NCBI GenBank assembly: GCA_035465955.1
Contig: DATIVK010000048.1
Coordinates: forward strand, 7,241-71,240
DNA length: 64,000 nucleotides
Direction: 5' to 3'
From: DATIVK01 sp035465955
Lineage (GTDB): Bacteria > Myxococcota > Myxococcia > Myxococcales > Anaeromyxobacteraceae
In this document: piece by piece, positions 15,845 to 24,022 of the stretch
Layout: each line of letters starts with the position of its first letter
Numbering within the stretch: the stretch's first letter is position 1
Notes under the pieces: model-generated
The model's database searches: none
What the model saw: only the letters and a program-made list of their open reading frames with translations
Told to the model about the DNA's origin: nothing
Translations under genes and position numbers: made by a program

Positions 15845-17932
15845 CTACTCCCCCGAGGTCCAGACCTCGGGGGCGGCCGGCTCCTGCAGGAGCCGGCGCG
15901 CGGCGTCGACCGCCTCGAACGTCCCGGCGAGCGCGAGGACGTCGCCGGCGGCGAGCCGCTCCTGGGCGCTGGGCGCGACGATCCCCTCCTCCCCCCGGGC
16001 GATCGCGAGCACCGTGGCGCCGGTGGTGCCGCGCAGGTCGAGCTGGGCGAGGGTCCTGCCGGCGGCCGCGCTCCCCTCGCGGAGCCGCACCGGGACCGGC
16101 TCGCCGAGCCCCGGCAGGAGCCGGCGGACGCGGTCGAGCGTCTCCTCGTCGGAGACGGGGCGACCGCTGCGCGCCCCCGACGCGAGCGCCTCCGCGACGA
16201 CGAGCGCCCCGGCGCGGACGTGCCCCTGGAGGTTGGCCGCGCTGCGCCAGAAGGCGATCCCGAGGAGGAGGAGCACGGCGGCGAGGGCGTACGCCCCCCC
16301 GGGTCCGCCGAGGAACGGCTGCGTCACCGCGACGACCGGGATCCCGACGAACAGGAGCACGCCGATCTGGAGCGTGACGACCAGCGCGCGCCGCGGGGCC
16401 GCGGCGAGGTCGGTGACCCCGCCGCGCGCCTGGGGGAGCGCGGCCACGGCGAGGGTGGAGGCGAGCCGCCGGGAGACCCGGATCACGCCGGCCGCGAAGG
16501 GGGCCATCAGCGCGACGCCGGCGGCGACGACGAGGGCCCTCGACCCCCACCGGCCGACGCCGGCGACCGCCGCGAGGCGCGGCGCCGCCGCGCGCACGGC
16601 GACGGCGGTGCCGATCACGATCCCGGCGACGGCGCCCGCGTCGAGGGCGAGCGCCAGGGCGAGGCGGCGGATCCGGGCGCCGTGGCTCGCGGGGTGGCGC
16701 GACGACCGGATCCGCTCGATCCAGCTCGCGTAGAGCGACGCGTAGGTCTGGAGCGGGCGCGGCATCCAGCGGTCGACGGCGCGCGCGACGTCGCCCGACC
16801 CGCGGATGAACCACGGGGTGGTCAGGGTGGTGACGGCGGAGACCGCGACGGCCACGGCGTAGAGGACCTGGGACGTCGCGCCGAGGGAGCGGCCGAGGGC
16901 GGCGATGATGAAGGAGAACTCGCCGATCTGGGCCAGCGTCAGGCCGGCGGTCACCGCGCTCGCGACGCCGGCGCCGGTGACGAACGCCCCGGCCGCGACG
17001 CCCGCGACCTTGCCGACGAGGACGACCGCCGTGAGCACCGCCACGGCGGGGAGGTGGCCGGCGACGAGGCGGGGATCGAGCTCCATGCCGACCGACACGA
17101 AGAAGACGGCGGCGAAGACGTCGCGGACCGGCAGGACGAGCGGCTCGATCCGGTGGGCCTGGCCGGACTCGGCCACGAGCACCCCGGCGACGAAGGCGCC
17201 GAGGGCCGTGGAGTAGCCGGCCGCGCGGGCGAGGAGGGCGGCGGCGAAGCAGAGGCCGATGCTCACGACGAGCGTCGTCTCGGGCCGCTCGAGCCGGACG
17301 ACCGCGCGGACGAGGCGGGGGACGAGCGCGATCCCGGCGGCCACGAGCGCGAGCAGGAAGGCGACGAGCTTCCCGACGGTCTGCGCCACCTGGCCCGCGC
17401 TCGTGCCGGCGCCGGCGCCGACCGCGGTGAGGGTCGCGAGGAGCGCGACGGCGGCGACGTCCTCGGCGAGGAGGATCCCGATCACGAGGTCGCGCTTCGG
17501 CCCGCGGACGCCCTGCTCGTCGAAGGCCTTCGCGACGATCGTGGTGGAGGAGATCGCCACGACGCCGCCCGCGAACAGGCACTCGATCGCCGACCACCCC
17601 ATCGCCCGGCCGGCGGCGTAGCCGAGCAGGAGCATGAGGCTGACCTCGACCAGGGCGGTGAGGCCCGCGGTCGGCGCGACCGCGATCAGCTTGCGGAGGC
17701 TCAGGTCGAGCCCGAGGGCGAACATCACCAGGATGACGCCCAGCTCCGAGAGCGTCCGGACGACCTCGGGGTCGGCGACCACGGCGAGCGCGACGTTCGG
17801 CCCGACGAGCACGCCGGCGAGGACGTACCCGAGCACCACGGGCAGCCGCAGGCGCTGGAAGAGGACGGTGGTCACCGCGGCGGCGCCGAGGACCACCGCC
17901 AGCGCCCCGAGGAGGTCGCGCGCGGCGTGCAT
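15845..17932 (-). CDS. CPA2 cation:proton antiporter with C-terminal RCK_C domain
   Basis: A 695-residue inner-membrane monovalent cation/H+ antiporter of the KefB/CPA2 type. About 12 TM helices cover the first 400 residues (LPVVLGYVLAGVLVGPN and VAISSTTIVAKAF are family-like), and about three further TM segments follow. The C-terminal 80 residues form a TrkA_C (RCK_C) regulatory domain (GTTGATVLAIARGEEGIVAPS). The nucleotide-binding TrkA_N domain usual in KefB/KefC is absent, replaced by the extra membrane segments. The ion could be K+ or Na+. It is probably transcribed after the secreted hypothetical upstream, though a strong hairpin intervenes. Confidence 0.9.
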   Translation of the reverse strand: MHAARDLLGALAVVLGAAAVTTVLFQRLRLPVVLGYVLAGVLVGPNVALAVVADPEVVRTLSELGVILVMFALGLDLSLRKLIAVAPTAGLTALVEVSLMLLLGYAAGRAMGWSAIECLFAGGVVAISSTTIVAKAFDEQGVRGPKRDLVIGILLAEDVAAVALLATLTAVGAGAGTSAGQVAQTVGKLVAFLLALVAAGIALVPRLVRAVVRLERPETTLVVSIGLCFAAALLARAAGYSTALGAFVAGVLVAESGQAHRIEPLVLPVRDVFAAVFFVSVGMELDPRLVAGHLPAVAVLTAVVLVGKVAGVAAGAFVTGAGVASAVTAGLTLAQIGEFSFIIAALGRSLGATSQVLYAVAVAVSAVTTLTTPWFIRGSGDVARAVDRWMPRPLQTYASLYASWIERIRSSRHPASHGARIRRLALALALDAGAVAGIVIGTAVAVRAAAPRLAAVAGVGRWGSRALVVAAGVALMAPFAAGVIRVSRRLASTLAVAALPQARGGVTDLAAAPRRALVVTLQIGVLLFVGIPVVAVTQPFLGGPGGAYALAAVLLLLGIAFWRSAANLQGHVRAGALVVAEALASGARSGRPVSDEETLDRVRRLLPGLGEPVPVRLREGSAAAGRTLAQLDLRGTTGATVLAIARGEEGIVAPSAQERLAAGDVLALAGTFEAVDAARRLLQEPAAPEVWTSGE

Positions 17933-17947
17933 CCCTGCCCATTAGCA

Positions 17948-17978
17948 CGCGGGAGGGGGCCGGGCCCCCGCTCCCGCG
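17948..17978. terminator. Strong nested GC hairpin
   Basis: An 8-bp outer stem (17948-17955 with 17971-17978) encloses a second GGGG/CCCC stem. It lies between the stop of the secreted hypothetical and the start of the antiporter. There is no U-tract on either strand, so it could pause or protect RNA rather than terminate transcription. Confidence 0.45.
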
Positions 17979-17983
17979 GGGGC

Positions 17984-18550
17984 TCAGCGCGCCAGCGCGG
18001 CGGAGGGGATGCCGAACGCGTTCCGGTAGGGGTCGCCGCCGCCCGCGTCCCGGCCCCGCTCCGGCTCCCCGACCCTCGGGAGGTAGTCGGGCTCCTCGAC
18101 GTACACGGTGGTCTTCCCGTCGACGTCGTAGGCGAGCTGCCCGATGCAGGCCGCCGCCTCGGTGCGCAGCGCGTCCACCTTCCCGCGGGCGATCGCGATC
18201 TTGGAGTACTCGATCATCACCGACTCGTCGCGCGTGGCGATCGCCTCGGCGAGGCTCACCTCCGCGTTCTCCGCGGCCGTGACGAGCGCCTTGATGCGCG
18301 CGAGCCGTTCGTCGGCGCACAGGAGCTTCACGAGATCCTTCTCCACCCGGGCGTCCTCGACCCGGGACAGGACCTCCTCGAGGCCGCGGCGGATGCGGGC
18401 GAGCTCCGCGTCCGCGCGCGCCATGAGCTCCTTCCCGTTCAGGGCCAGGTCGGTGCGCGCCGGCTGCGTGGGGGCCGCCGCGGTCTCCTGCCCCGCGGCG
18501 GCGGGCTGGGCTCCGGAGAGGAGCGCGAGGAGCGGGGCGAGCAGGGTCAT
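17984..18550 (-). CDS. Secreted helical hypothetical protein
   Basis: 188 residues. The signal peptide ends near residue 19 (QPAAAG). The mature protein is mostly alpha-helical, with charged heptad-like stretches (ELMARADAELARIRRGLEEVL, given here in part). Two Cys, in KLLCADERL and AACIGQL, could form a disulfide. The C-terminal VYVEEPDYLPR looks conserved but I cannot name a family. It has a weak ribosome site. It lies upstream of the antiporter on the same strand. Confidence 0.55.
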   Translation of the reverse strand: MTLLAPLLALLSGAQPAAAGQETAAAPTQPARTDLALNGKELMARADAELARIRRGLEEVLSRVEDARVEKDLVKLLCADERLARIKALVTAAENAEVSLAEAIATRDESVMIEYSKIAIARGKVDALRTEAAACIGQLAYDVDGKTTVYVEEPDYLPRVGEPERGRDAGGGDPYRNAFGIPSAALAR

Positions 18551-18625
18551 GGTGCCGGAACCGTCGAGGGGCTCCCGACAATCCTCGGTCCGCCCCGACC
18601 CGCACGCAAGGTCCCACCCGGTGGC

Positions 18626-18955
18626 TCAGTCGAAGGACGCCCCACATGAGGGGCACCGGCGCGTCCGCTCCACCTCGGTCGGGTTGGGCCGGGCCGCCGA
18701 CCCGGGCCGCTCGCCGCGCCGCCAGAGCGACGCGCCGCACGCGGGGCAGCGGGGGACGACGAGCGTCAGCACGAAGACGCCGAGCGCGAGGCCGGGGACG
18801 AACATCCCGGCCGCGGCGCGGGGATCCCTGGCGGCGATGCCGGCCAGCGCGGCGACGCCGACGGCGGTGGTGAGCACCCAGGGGAGGTAGCGGCGCGCGG
18901 CGCGCGCCCGCTGGAGCTCACGCTCGACCTGGTCGAATCGGATGCGCTTCGTCAT
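18626..18955 (-). CDS. Zinc-ribbon membrane protein
   Basis: 109 residues, from ATG 18955. Two adjacent TM helices (about 25-45 and 52-72) are followed by two CxxC knuckles, CPACG and CPSCG, 26 residues apart, which should bind one zinc. An N-terminal basic helix (RIRFDQVERELQRARAARR) faces the cytosol. The frame is open for another 1,000 codons upstream, but that is antisense of the divergent methyltransferase-like gene. The function is unknown. This class of small zinc-ribbon membrane proteins is common in myxobacteria. Confidence 0.6.
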   Translation of the reverse strand: MTKRIRFDQVERELQRARAARRYLPWVLTTAVGVAALAGIAARDPRAAAGMFVPGLALGVFVLTLVVPRCPACGASLWRRGERPGSAARPNPTEVERTRRCPSCGASFD

Positions 18956-19040
18956 GGCGCGGGGAGAGTACCCTCCGTCGACCCCCGGATTCCACGGGGT
19001 CCCGACCGCTGCGGCGCGTGGTACGGTCCATGCCGCTGCA

Positions 19041-19766
19041 ATGGCCCCACCCCGATCCCATCGTCGCCCGCGCGTCGAGGTCCGCCGCACCGCGCGCGGG
19101 CTGGAGCTGCGCGTCGACGGCACGCTCGCCTCGAACCACCCGGCCGGGGGGCAGGGGAGCGGCCCGGTCTGGGACGCGCTCGCGCTGCCGCTCCTCGCCC
19201 TCCCGCCCGCGCGGCGGCGGAACCTGCTCGTCCTCGGCCTCGGCGGCGGCAGCGTGGTCCGGACCCTGCGCGCGCTCGCGCCGGCGGCCCGGATCGTCGG
19301 CGTGGAGATCGATCCGGACGTCGTCGCGGCCGCGCGCGGCCACCTCGGGCTCGACGCGCTGGGCGTCGAGGTGGTGCTCGACGACGCCCTCGGCGCGCTC
19401 CGCGCCGAGCGGCGCCGCTTCGACGTCATCGTGGAGGACGTCTTCGTGGGGCCCGTGCGGACGGTCCGCAAGCCGCCCGGCTTCCCCGAGCCGCTCCTCG
19501 CCCTCGCCCGGCGGCGCCTCGCTCCCGGGGGGCTGCTCGTCTGCAACACCATCCACGAGGGGCCGCAGGTGGCCCGCGCGCTCCGCGCGCACGCCCCCGC
19601 GCTCCTCGCGATCCACGTGCGCGGGTACTGGAACCGGATCCTCGTGGGGGGGCCCACGATCGACGCCGCCGCGCTCCGGCGCGCCGCCGCGCGCGAGCGG
19701 GTCCTCTCGGCGAGCCTCCCCGCCCTGGCGATCCGCCGCTCGCGCCTCGGGGAGCGCCCCGCGTGA
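19041..19766 (+). CDS. Spermidine-synthase-like methyltransferase-fold protein
   Basis: About 241 residues of Rossmann methyltransferase fold, closest in layout to spermidine synthase. Motif I is LVLGLGGGSVVRTL, the acidic motif II is VGVEIDPDVV, and DDALGALR and VEDVFVG follow, as in aminopropyltransferases. The usual gatekeeper and aminopropyl motifs are not clear, so the substrate is unknown. ATG 19041 is chosen because it precedes the conserved region; an in-frame ATG at 18942 would overlap the divergent gene. Its stop overlaps the next start in GTGA (19763-19766), so it is translated together with the PabB-PabC fusion. Confidence 0.75.
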   Translation: MAPPRSHRRPRVEVRRTARGLELRVDGTLASNHPAGGQGSGPVWDALALPLLALPPARRRNLLVLGLGGGSVVRTLRALAPAARIVGVEIDPDVVAAARGHLGLDALGVEVVLDDALGALRAERRRFDVIVEDVFVGPVRTVRKPPGFPEPLLALARRRLAPGGLLVCNTIHEGPQVARALRAHAPALLAIHVRGYWNRILVGGPTIDAAALRRAAARERVLSASLPALAIRRSRLGERPA

Positions 19767-21484
19767 GGGCGCCCTTCCGCGCGCGCGTCGACTTCCCGGG
19801 CCTGGGCCCCCTCGGCTTCGAGCGCCCGGTCGACGTGATCGAGGCGCGCGCCCCCGGCGAGGTCCCGCGGGTCCTCCACGCCGTCGAGCGCGCCGCCCGC
19901 GACGGGCTCTGGGCGGTCGGCCACGTCGCCTACGAGGCCGCGCCGGCCTTCGACCCGGCGCTCCGGGCGCACCCCCCGCAGCCCGGGCCGGTCGCCGTCT
20001 TCGGCCTCTTCGAGCGGCCCGTCCCGCTCCCCCCGCCGTCCCCGGGGGCGCTGGGTCCGCTCGTCCCCGAGATCGACCGGGGGGAGCACGCGCGCGGCGT
20101 CGCCGCCATCCGGGAGGCGCTGGCGGCGGGCGGCGCGTACCAGGTCAACCTCACCTTCCGGCTGCGGGGGCGGTTCGAAGGGGATCCCCTCGGCCTCTAC
20201 GAGCGGCTCCTGCGCGGCCAGGGGGAGTGCCACGGCGCCTGCGTCGTCGCCGGGGAGCGCGCCGTCGTGTCGGCGTCGCCGGAGCTCTTCTTCGAGCGGC
20301 GTGGGGACGCGGTCCTCGCGCGGCCGATGAAGGGGACGCGCCCGCGCGGGCGCTTCGCCGAGGAGGACGCGCGCTTCGCGGACGAGCTCCGGGCCAGCGA
20401 GAAGGAGCGCGCCGAGAACGTGATGATCGTGGACCTGCTGCGGAACGACCTCGGGCGCGTCGCCGTCCCCGGGTCGGTCCGGGCCACAGACGTCTTCCGC
20501 GTGGAGCGCTACCGGACGGTTCACCAGCTGGTGTCGACGGTGGAGGCGCGCGTCGCGCCCGGCGTCGGGCTGGCGTCGCTCTTCGGCGCCCTCTTCCCGT
20601 GCGGATCGGTCACCGGGGCGCCGAAGGTGGCGGCCACCGGGATCATCGCCGGCCTGGAGCGGAGCCCGCGCGGCGCCTACTGCGGCGCGGTCGGCGTCGT
20701 CCGCCCCGGCGGGGACGCCGCCTTCAGCGTGGCCATCCGCACCGTCGAGCTCGACCTCGCCTCCGGCGCGGCGGCGTGCGGCGTGGGCGGCGGGATCACC
20801 TGGGGCTCCGACGCCGGGGACGAGTGGCGCGAGGCGCTCGCCAAGGGGGAGTTCCTCCTGGCGGACGACCCCGGGATCGCGCTGGTGGAGACGCTGCGGC
20901 TCGAGCGCGGCGCGTACCCGCTGCTCGAGCGCCACCTCGCCCGGCTCGCGGAGTCCGCGCGCCACCTCGGGCTCGCGGTCGATCCGGCCGCGGCGCGCGC
21001 GGCGCTGGCGCGCCAGGCCGCGGAGAGCGCGGGGGCGTCTCGCCGCGTGCGGCTGGTCGCGAGGGCGGACGGGATCGAGGCCGGCTCGGCGCCGCTGCCC
21101 GAGCCGGCCACGGCGCCGCTCCCCGTCGCGCTCGCGCGCCGTCCCGTCTCCCGGTGGGACCGCCGCCTGTTCCACAAGACGACGCGGCGCGAGCCCTACG
21201 AGCTCCGCCGCGCCGAGGTCCCCGGGACCTTCGACGTGATCCTCTGGAACGAGGAGGGGGAGCTGACCGAGCTCACCATCGGCAACCTCGTGGTGGAGCT
21301 GGACGGCGTCCAGGTCACGCCGCCGCGCGAGTGCGGGCTGCTGGCCGGCGTGATGCGCGCGGAGCTGCTCGCGCGCGGGGAGGTGCGCGAGGCGACGCTG
21401 CGCGCCGGGGACCTGGCGCGGGCGACGCGGCTCTGGCTCGTGAACGCGGTGCGCGGGCGGGTGCCGGTGCGGCTGGTGGGCTAG
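19763..21484 (+). CDS. pabB: Aminodeoxychorismate synthase I / aminodeoxychorismate lyase fusion (PabB-PabC)
   Basis: 573 residues. The chorismate-binding PabB domain covers about 1-365, with ARPMKGTRPRG carrying the PabB-type active-site Lys, then LRNDLGRV, GSVTGAPKVAA and CGVGGGITWGSD. From about 370 a fold-type IV PLP domain (PabC) begins: LVETLRLERGAYPLLERHLARL, the catalytic Lys in LFHKTTRREPY, and ELTELTIGNLVV. The fused enzyme makes 4-aminobenzoate for folate from chorismate once PabA supplies ammonia; no pabA lies nearby. GTG start. The stop shares CTAG with the convergent ferredoxin gene. Confidence 0.93.
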   Translation: MRAPFRARVDFPGLGPLGFERPVDVIEARAPGEVPRVLHAVERAARDGLWAVGHVAYEAAPAFDPALRAHPPQPGPVAVFGLFERPVPLPPPSPGALGPLVPEIDRGEHARGVAAIREALAAGGAYQVNLTFRLRGRFEGDPLGLYERLLRGQGECHGACVVAGERAVVSASPELFFERRGDAVLARPMKGTRPRGRFAEEDARFADELRASEKERAENVMIVDLLRNDLGRVAVPGSVRATDVFRVERYRTVHQLVSTVEARVAPGVGLASLFGALFPCGSVTGAPKVAATGIIAGLERSPRGAYCGAVGVVRPGGDAAFSVAIRTVELDLASGAAACGVGGGITWGSDAGDEWREALAKGEFLLADDPGIALVETLRLERGAYPLLERHLARLAESARHLGLAVDPAAARAALARQAAESAGASRRVRLVARADGIEAGSAPLPEPATAPLPVALARRPVSRWDRRLFHKTTRREPYELRRAEVPGTFDVILWNEEGELTELTIGNLVVELDGVQVTPPRECGLLAGVMRAELLARGEVREATLRAGDLARATRLWLVNAVRGRVPVRLVG

Positions 21485-22248
21485 GAGAGGATCCGCCCGT
21501 CGACCGCGACGACCACCTCGCGGAGCGGGACGTCGCGCCCCGACGCGGCGATCGCCTCGCGCGCGAGGCGCGAGATCCCGCCGCAGCACGGGACCTCCAT
21601 CCGCACGACGGTCACGCTCCGCACGCCGCCCTCGGCGACGATCGTCGCCAGCTTCCCCGCGTACGGGCCGACGTCGTCGAGCTTCGGGCAGCCCACGACC
21701 ACCGCCCTTCCGGCGAGGAAGTCGTCGTGGAAGCGGGCGTACGCGAAGGGGACGCAGTCGGCCGCCACGAGGAGGTCGGCGGCCCGGAACCACGGCGCCC
21801 GGGGCGGGACGAGGTGCAGCTGGACGGGCCACTGGCCGAGCCGGCTCCGGCCGGACGCGGGGGGCGCGCCCGCGTCGGGGGGCGCGCCGGTCCCGAGGGT
21901 CATGGGGCGGGAGCCCGGGCAGCCGCCGCCCTGCGCGCCCGTCCCGCCCGCGAGGACGGAGAGGCGCGCGCGGCCCGGCGCGCGCGGCGGGGGTGCGCTG
22001 GCGGCGTGGGGGGCCGCGAGGTGCGCCTTGACGGCCCCCTCGTCGAACGCCTCCGCCTCGCGCTCGACGACGGTGAGCGCGCCCCGGGGACACTCGCCCA
22101 GGCAGGCCCCGAGCCCGTCGCAGAGCACCTCGCCCACGAGGCGCGCCTTTCCGTCGCGGATCGCGATCGCCCCCTCGGCGCAGGAGGGGACGCACTGCCC
22201 GCAGCCATCGCACTTCGCCTCGTCGATCTCCACGATCTTCCTGAGCAT
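21481..22248 (-). CDS. 2[4Fe-4S] ferredoxin-type protein
   Basis: 255 residues from ATG 22248 (MLRKIVEIDEAKC). Two cluster motifs sit at the N-terminus, CDGCGQCVPSC and CDGLGACLGECP. A conserved second half (VQLHLVPPRAPWF, LLVAADCVPFAY, VGCPKLDD, EVPCCGG) carries four further Cys and probably binds another metal or cluster. Proteins of this form occur in anaerobes, often beside hybrid-cluster proteins, where they serve electron transfer; the partner is not in this window. The open frame to 22404 lacks a ribosome site and overlaps the divergent leader, so it is rejected. Confidence 0.85.
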   Translation of the reverse strand: MLRKIVEIDEAKCDGCGQCVPSCAEGAIAIRDGKARLVGEVLCDGLGACLGECPRGALTVVEREAEAFDEGAVKAHLAAPHAASAPPPRAPGRARLSVLAGGTGAQGGGCPGSRPMTLGTGAPPDAGAPPASGRSRLGQWPVQLHLVPPRAPWFRAADLLVAADCVPFAYARFHDDFLAGRAVVVGCPKLDDVGPYAGKLATIVAEGGVRSVTVVRMEVPCCGGISRLAREAIAASGRDVPLREVVVAVDGRILS

Positions 22249-22393
22249 GAGCGCGTCTTCATAGCGGGGCGCGGGGCCGGGATCGAGCCCCGACGCGCGA
22301 CAACGTCCGCTTGCAGGCGCTTTCCTCCCCACGATCGGGCGTTTACCCGTGCTATTCCACGGTTGGCCGAACCGGAGTCCGGAGGAACCCGAG

Positions 22394-23938
22394 ATGAGAC
22401 TCACTGCCCTCGCCGCCGCATCGCTCCTCTCCGCCTGCGCTGGAACCGGGGGGCCGGCGGCGACCGCCAGGTCCGAGGTCGATCCGGCCGAGCTCGCCGA
22501 TCGCTGCGGCCGCGGCTACTCGACCGCCTGCCGGGAGCTCGGGCGCGCCCACTTCCTCGGCGACGGCGTGGACCAGGACGATCGGCTCGGGGCGGCGCTG
22601 CTCACCAAGGCGTGCGAGATCGGGGACCCCGGCGGGTGCGGCGAGCTGGCGGTCCTCTTCGCGGTGGGGCGCGGCCTCCCGCAGAGCGACGGGCGCTCCG
22701 CGGCCCTCTCGCGCCGCGCGTGCGACCAGGGCTTCGCCCTCGCGTGCTCCAACCTCGGCGCGCTGGTCGCGGAGGGGGCCGCCGAGGTGAACCTGCGGCC
22801 GGAGGAGGAGGCCGCGGGTCCGGGCAGCCGGATCATGCGGTACTTCAAGACCGCGTGCGAGGCGGGCTCGGCCGAGGGCTGCCTCAACCTCGGCGCCGAG
22901 TACGACAGCGGCAAGCACGCCGTGCGGGACCTCACGGCCGCCGCGCGCCACTACCGGCGCGCCTGCGATCTCGGCCAGCCCGTCGCCTGCTACCGGCTCT
23001 CGCTCCTCGTCGGGGAGACGCCCGCGCTGATGCCCGACCTGACGGCGGCGATCCTGGCGCGGCGCGCGTGCCGCGGCGGCGTCCGCCCCGCGTGCGAGAC
23101 GGCGGGGGAGTCGGCGCCGGCGAGCGCGCGCGGCCCCGCCGACCGGCTGATCATCGTGCGGGAGAGCTTCGCGCTGGGCTTCCCCGGCTCCGGCGGCTTC
23201 CACCCGTCCGAGCTCTCCCGGGGACGGGCCGTGGCGCCGCGCGCCTCCATCGACACCGCCACCCGCCCGACGCCCGCGCTGAAGGCCGCGACGCCACCCT
23301 CCGTCCAGCCGCGCCTCGGGTTCGACGTCGAGCCGCGGGCCGCCGACGCGGGAGATACGCCCGTGGACCTGCTGCTCGCGCTCCGCCGGCAGCAGCTCGG
23401 GCAGTGCTACGAGCAGCCGCGCACCCAGCCGTCGGTCCGCGCGGAGCTGTTCGTGGCCTTCACCGTCGACGCGGACGGGAAGCCGGCGCGGATCCGCGCC
23501 GCGGCGGAGCCCGCCGACCCGCTCCTCGAGGCCTGCGCGACGGACCTCGTCGCCGGGTGGGAGTTCCCCGTGCCGAAGGACGGGGTCGCCGGCCCGTTCC
23601 TCGCCCGCCATCCCTTCGACGCGGCGCCGCCGGGGCCGGCGCCCGCCTTCGCCGGCAAGGGCTTCCTCCGCCCGGCCGCGCGCGCGGCCGGCTGCGTCGA
23701 GGCGCGCCTGCGGATCCCGCCCGAGTTCCGGGGGTCGGTGGGTGCGCTGACGGTGAAGTTCGCCGTCGACGGCTCCGGCGCGCCGGTGCTCTACCACCCG
23801 CTGACGCCCGCGCCCGACTCGATCGTGAACGCCGTCGCCGAGGCGATCCGGCGGTGCGAGTGGGCGCCGGGCGCGGACCCGAACGGCCGGAGCGTCCCGC
23901 TCTGGCTGACCCTTCCCGTCAGGCTCGAGGGGAAGTAG
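22394..23938 (+). CDS. Sel1-repeat lipoprotein with AgmX/TonB-like C-terminal domains
   Basis: 514 residues from ATG 22394, with GGAGGAA upstream. The lipobox LLSAC lipidates Cys15. Residues about 30-245 hold five to six Sel1-like repeats, each with paired Cys (AFACSNLGALVAEG type). Then come two domains of the AgmX/PglI or TonB-C type: GQCYEQPRTQPSVRAELFV...WEFPVP and VEARLRIPPEFRGSVGALTV...CEWAPG. AgmX-like domains belong to myxobacterial gliding and envelope complexes. The combination suggests a periplasmic scaffold. A -10-like TATTCC lies in the 5' region. Confidence 0.8.
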   Translation: MRLTALAAASLLSACAGTGGPAATARSEVDPAELADRCGRGYSTACRELGRAHFLGDGVDQDDRLGAALLTKACEIGDPGGCGELAVLFAVGRGLPQSDGRSAALSRRACDQGFALACSNLGALVAEGAAEVNLRPEEEAAGPGSRIMRYFKTACEAGSAEGCLNLGAEYDSGKHAVRDLTAAARHYRRACDLGQPVACYRLSLLVGETPALMPDLTAAILARRACRGGVRPACETAGESAPASARGPADRLIIVRESFALGFPGSGGFHPSELSRGRAVAPRASIDTATRPTPALKAATPPSVQPRLGFDVEPRAADAGDTPVDLLLALRRQQLGQCYEQPRTQPSVRAELFVAFTVDADGKPARIRAAAEPADPLLEACATDLVAGWEFPVPKDGVAGPFLARHPFDAAPPGPAPAFAGKGFLRPAARAAGCVEARLRIPPEFRGSVGALTVKFAVDGSGAPVLYHPLTPAPDSIVNAVAEAIRRCEWAPGADPNGRSVPLWLTLPVRLEGK

Positions 23939-23988
23939 GGCCCTACCCGGCCGAAAACTGGAGGAGCCCGGGGTCCCGCGCTAGGAAT

Positions 23989-24004
23989 CGATCGATATCG
24001 ATCG
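23989..24004. promoter_or_regulatory. 16-bp perfect palindrome upstream of the J-domain gene
   Basis: CGATCGATATCGATCG is fully self-complementary, and two more matching bases flank it after one mismatch each side. It lies 19 bp upstream of the GTG start at 24023, overlapping where the promoter should be, and stands out as AT-rich for this genome. It is a likely dimeric repressor site. Confidence 0.5.
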
Positions 24005-24022
24005 GTTCCCGGAGGCGCGGGC

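Noticed and set aside
18956..22213. Long minus-strand extension of the zinc-ribbon protein
   Set aside because: It lies antisense to the methyltransferase-fold and PabB-PabC genes. ATG 18955 gives a sensible 109-residue protein.
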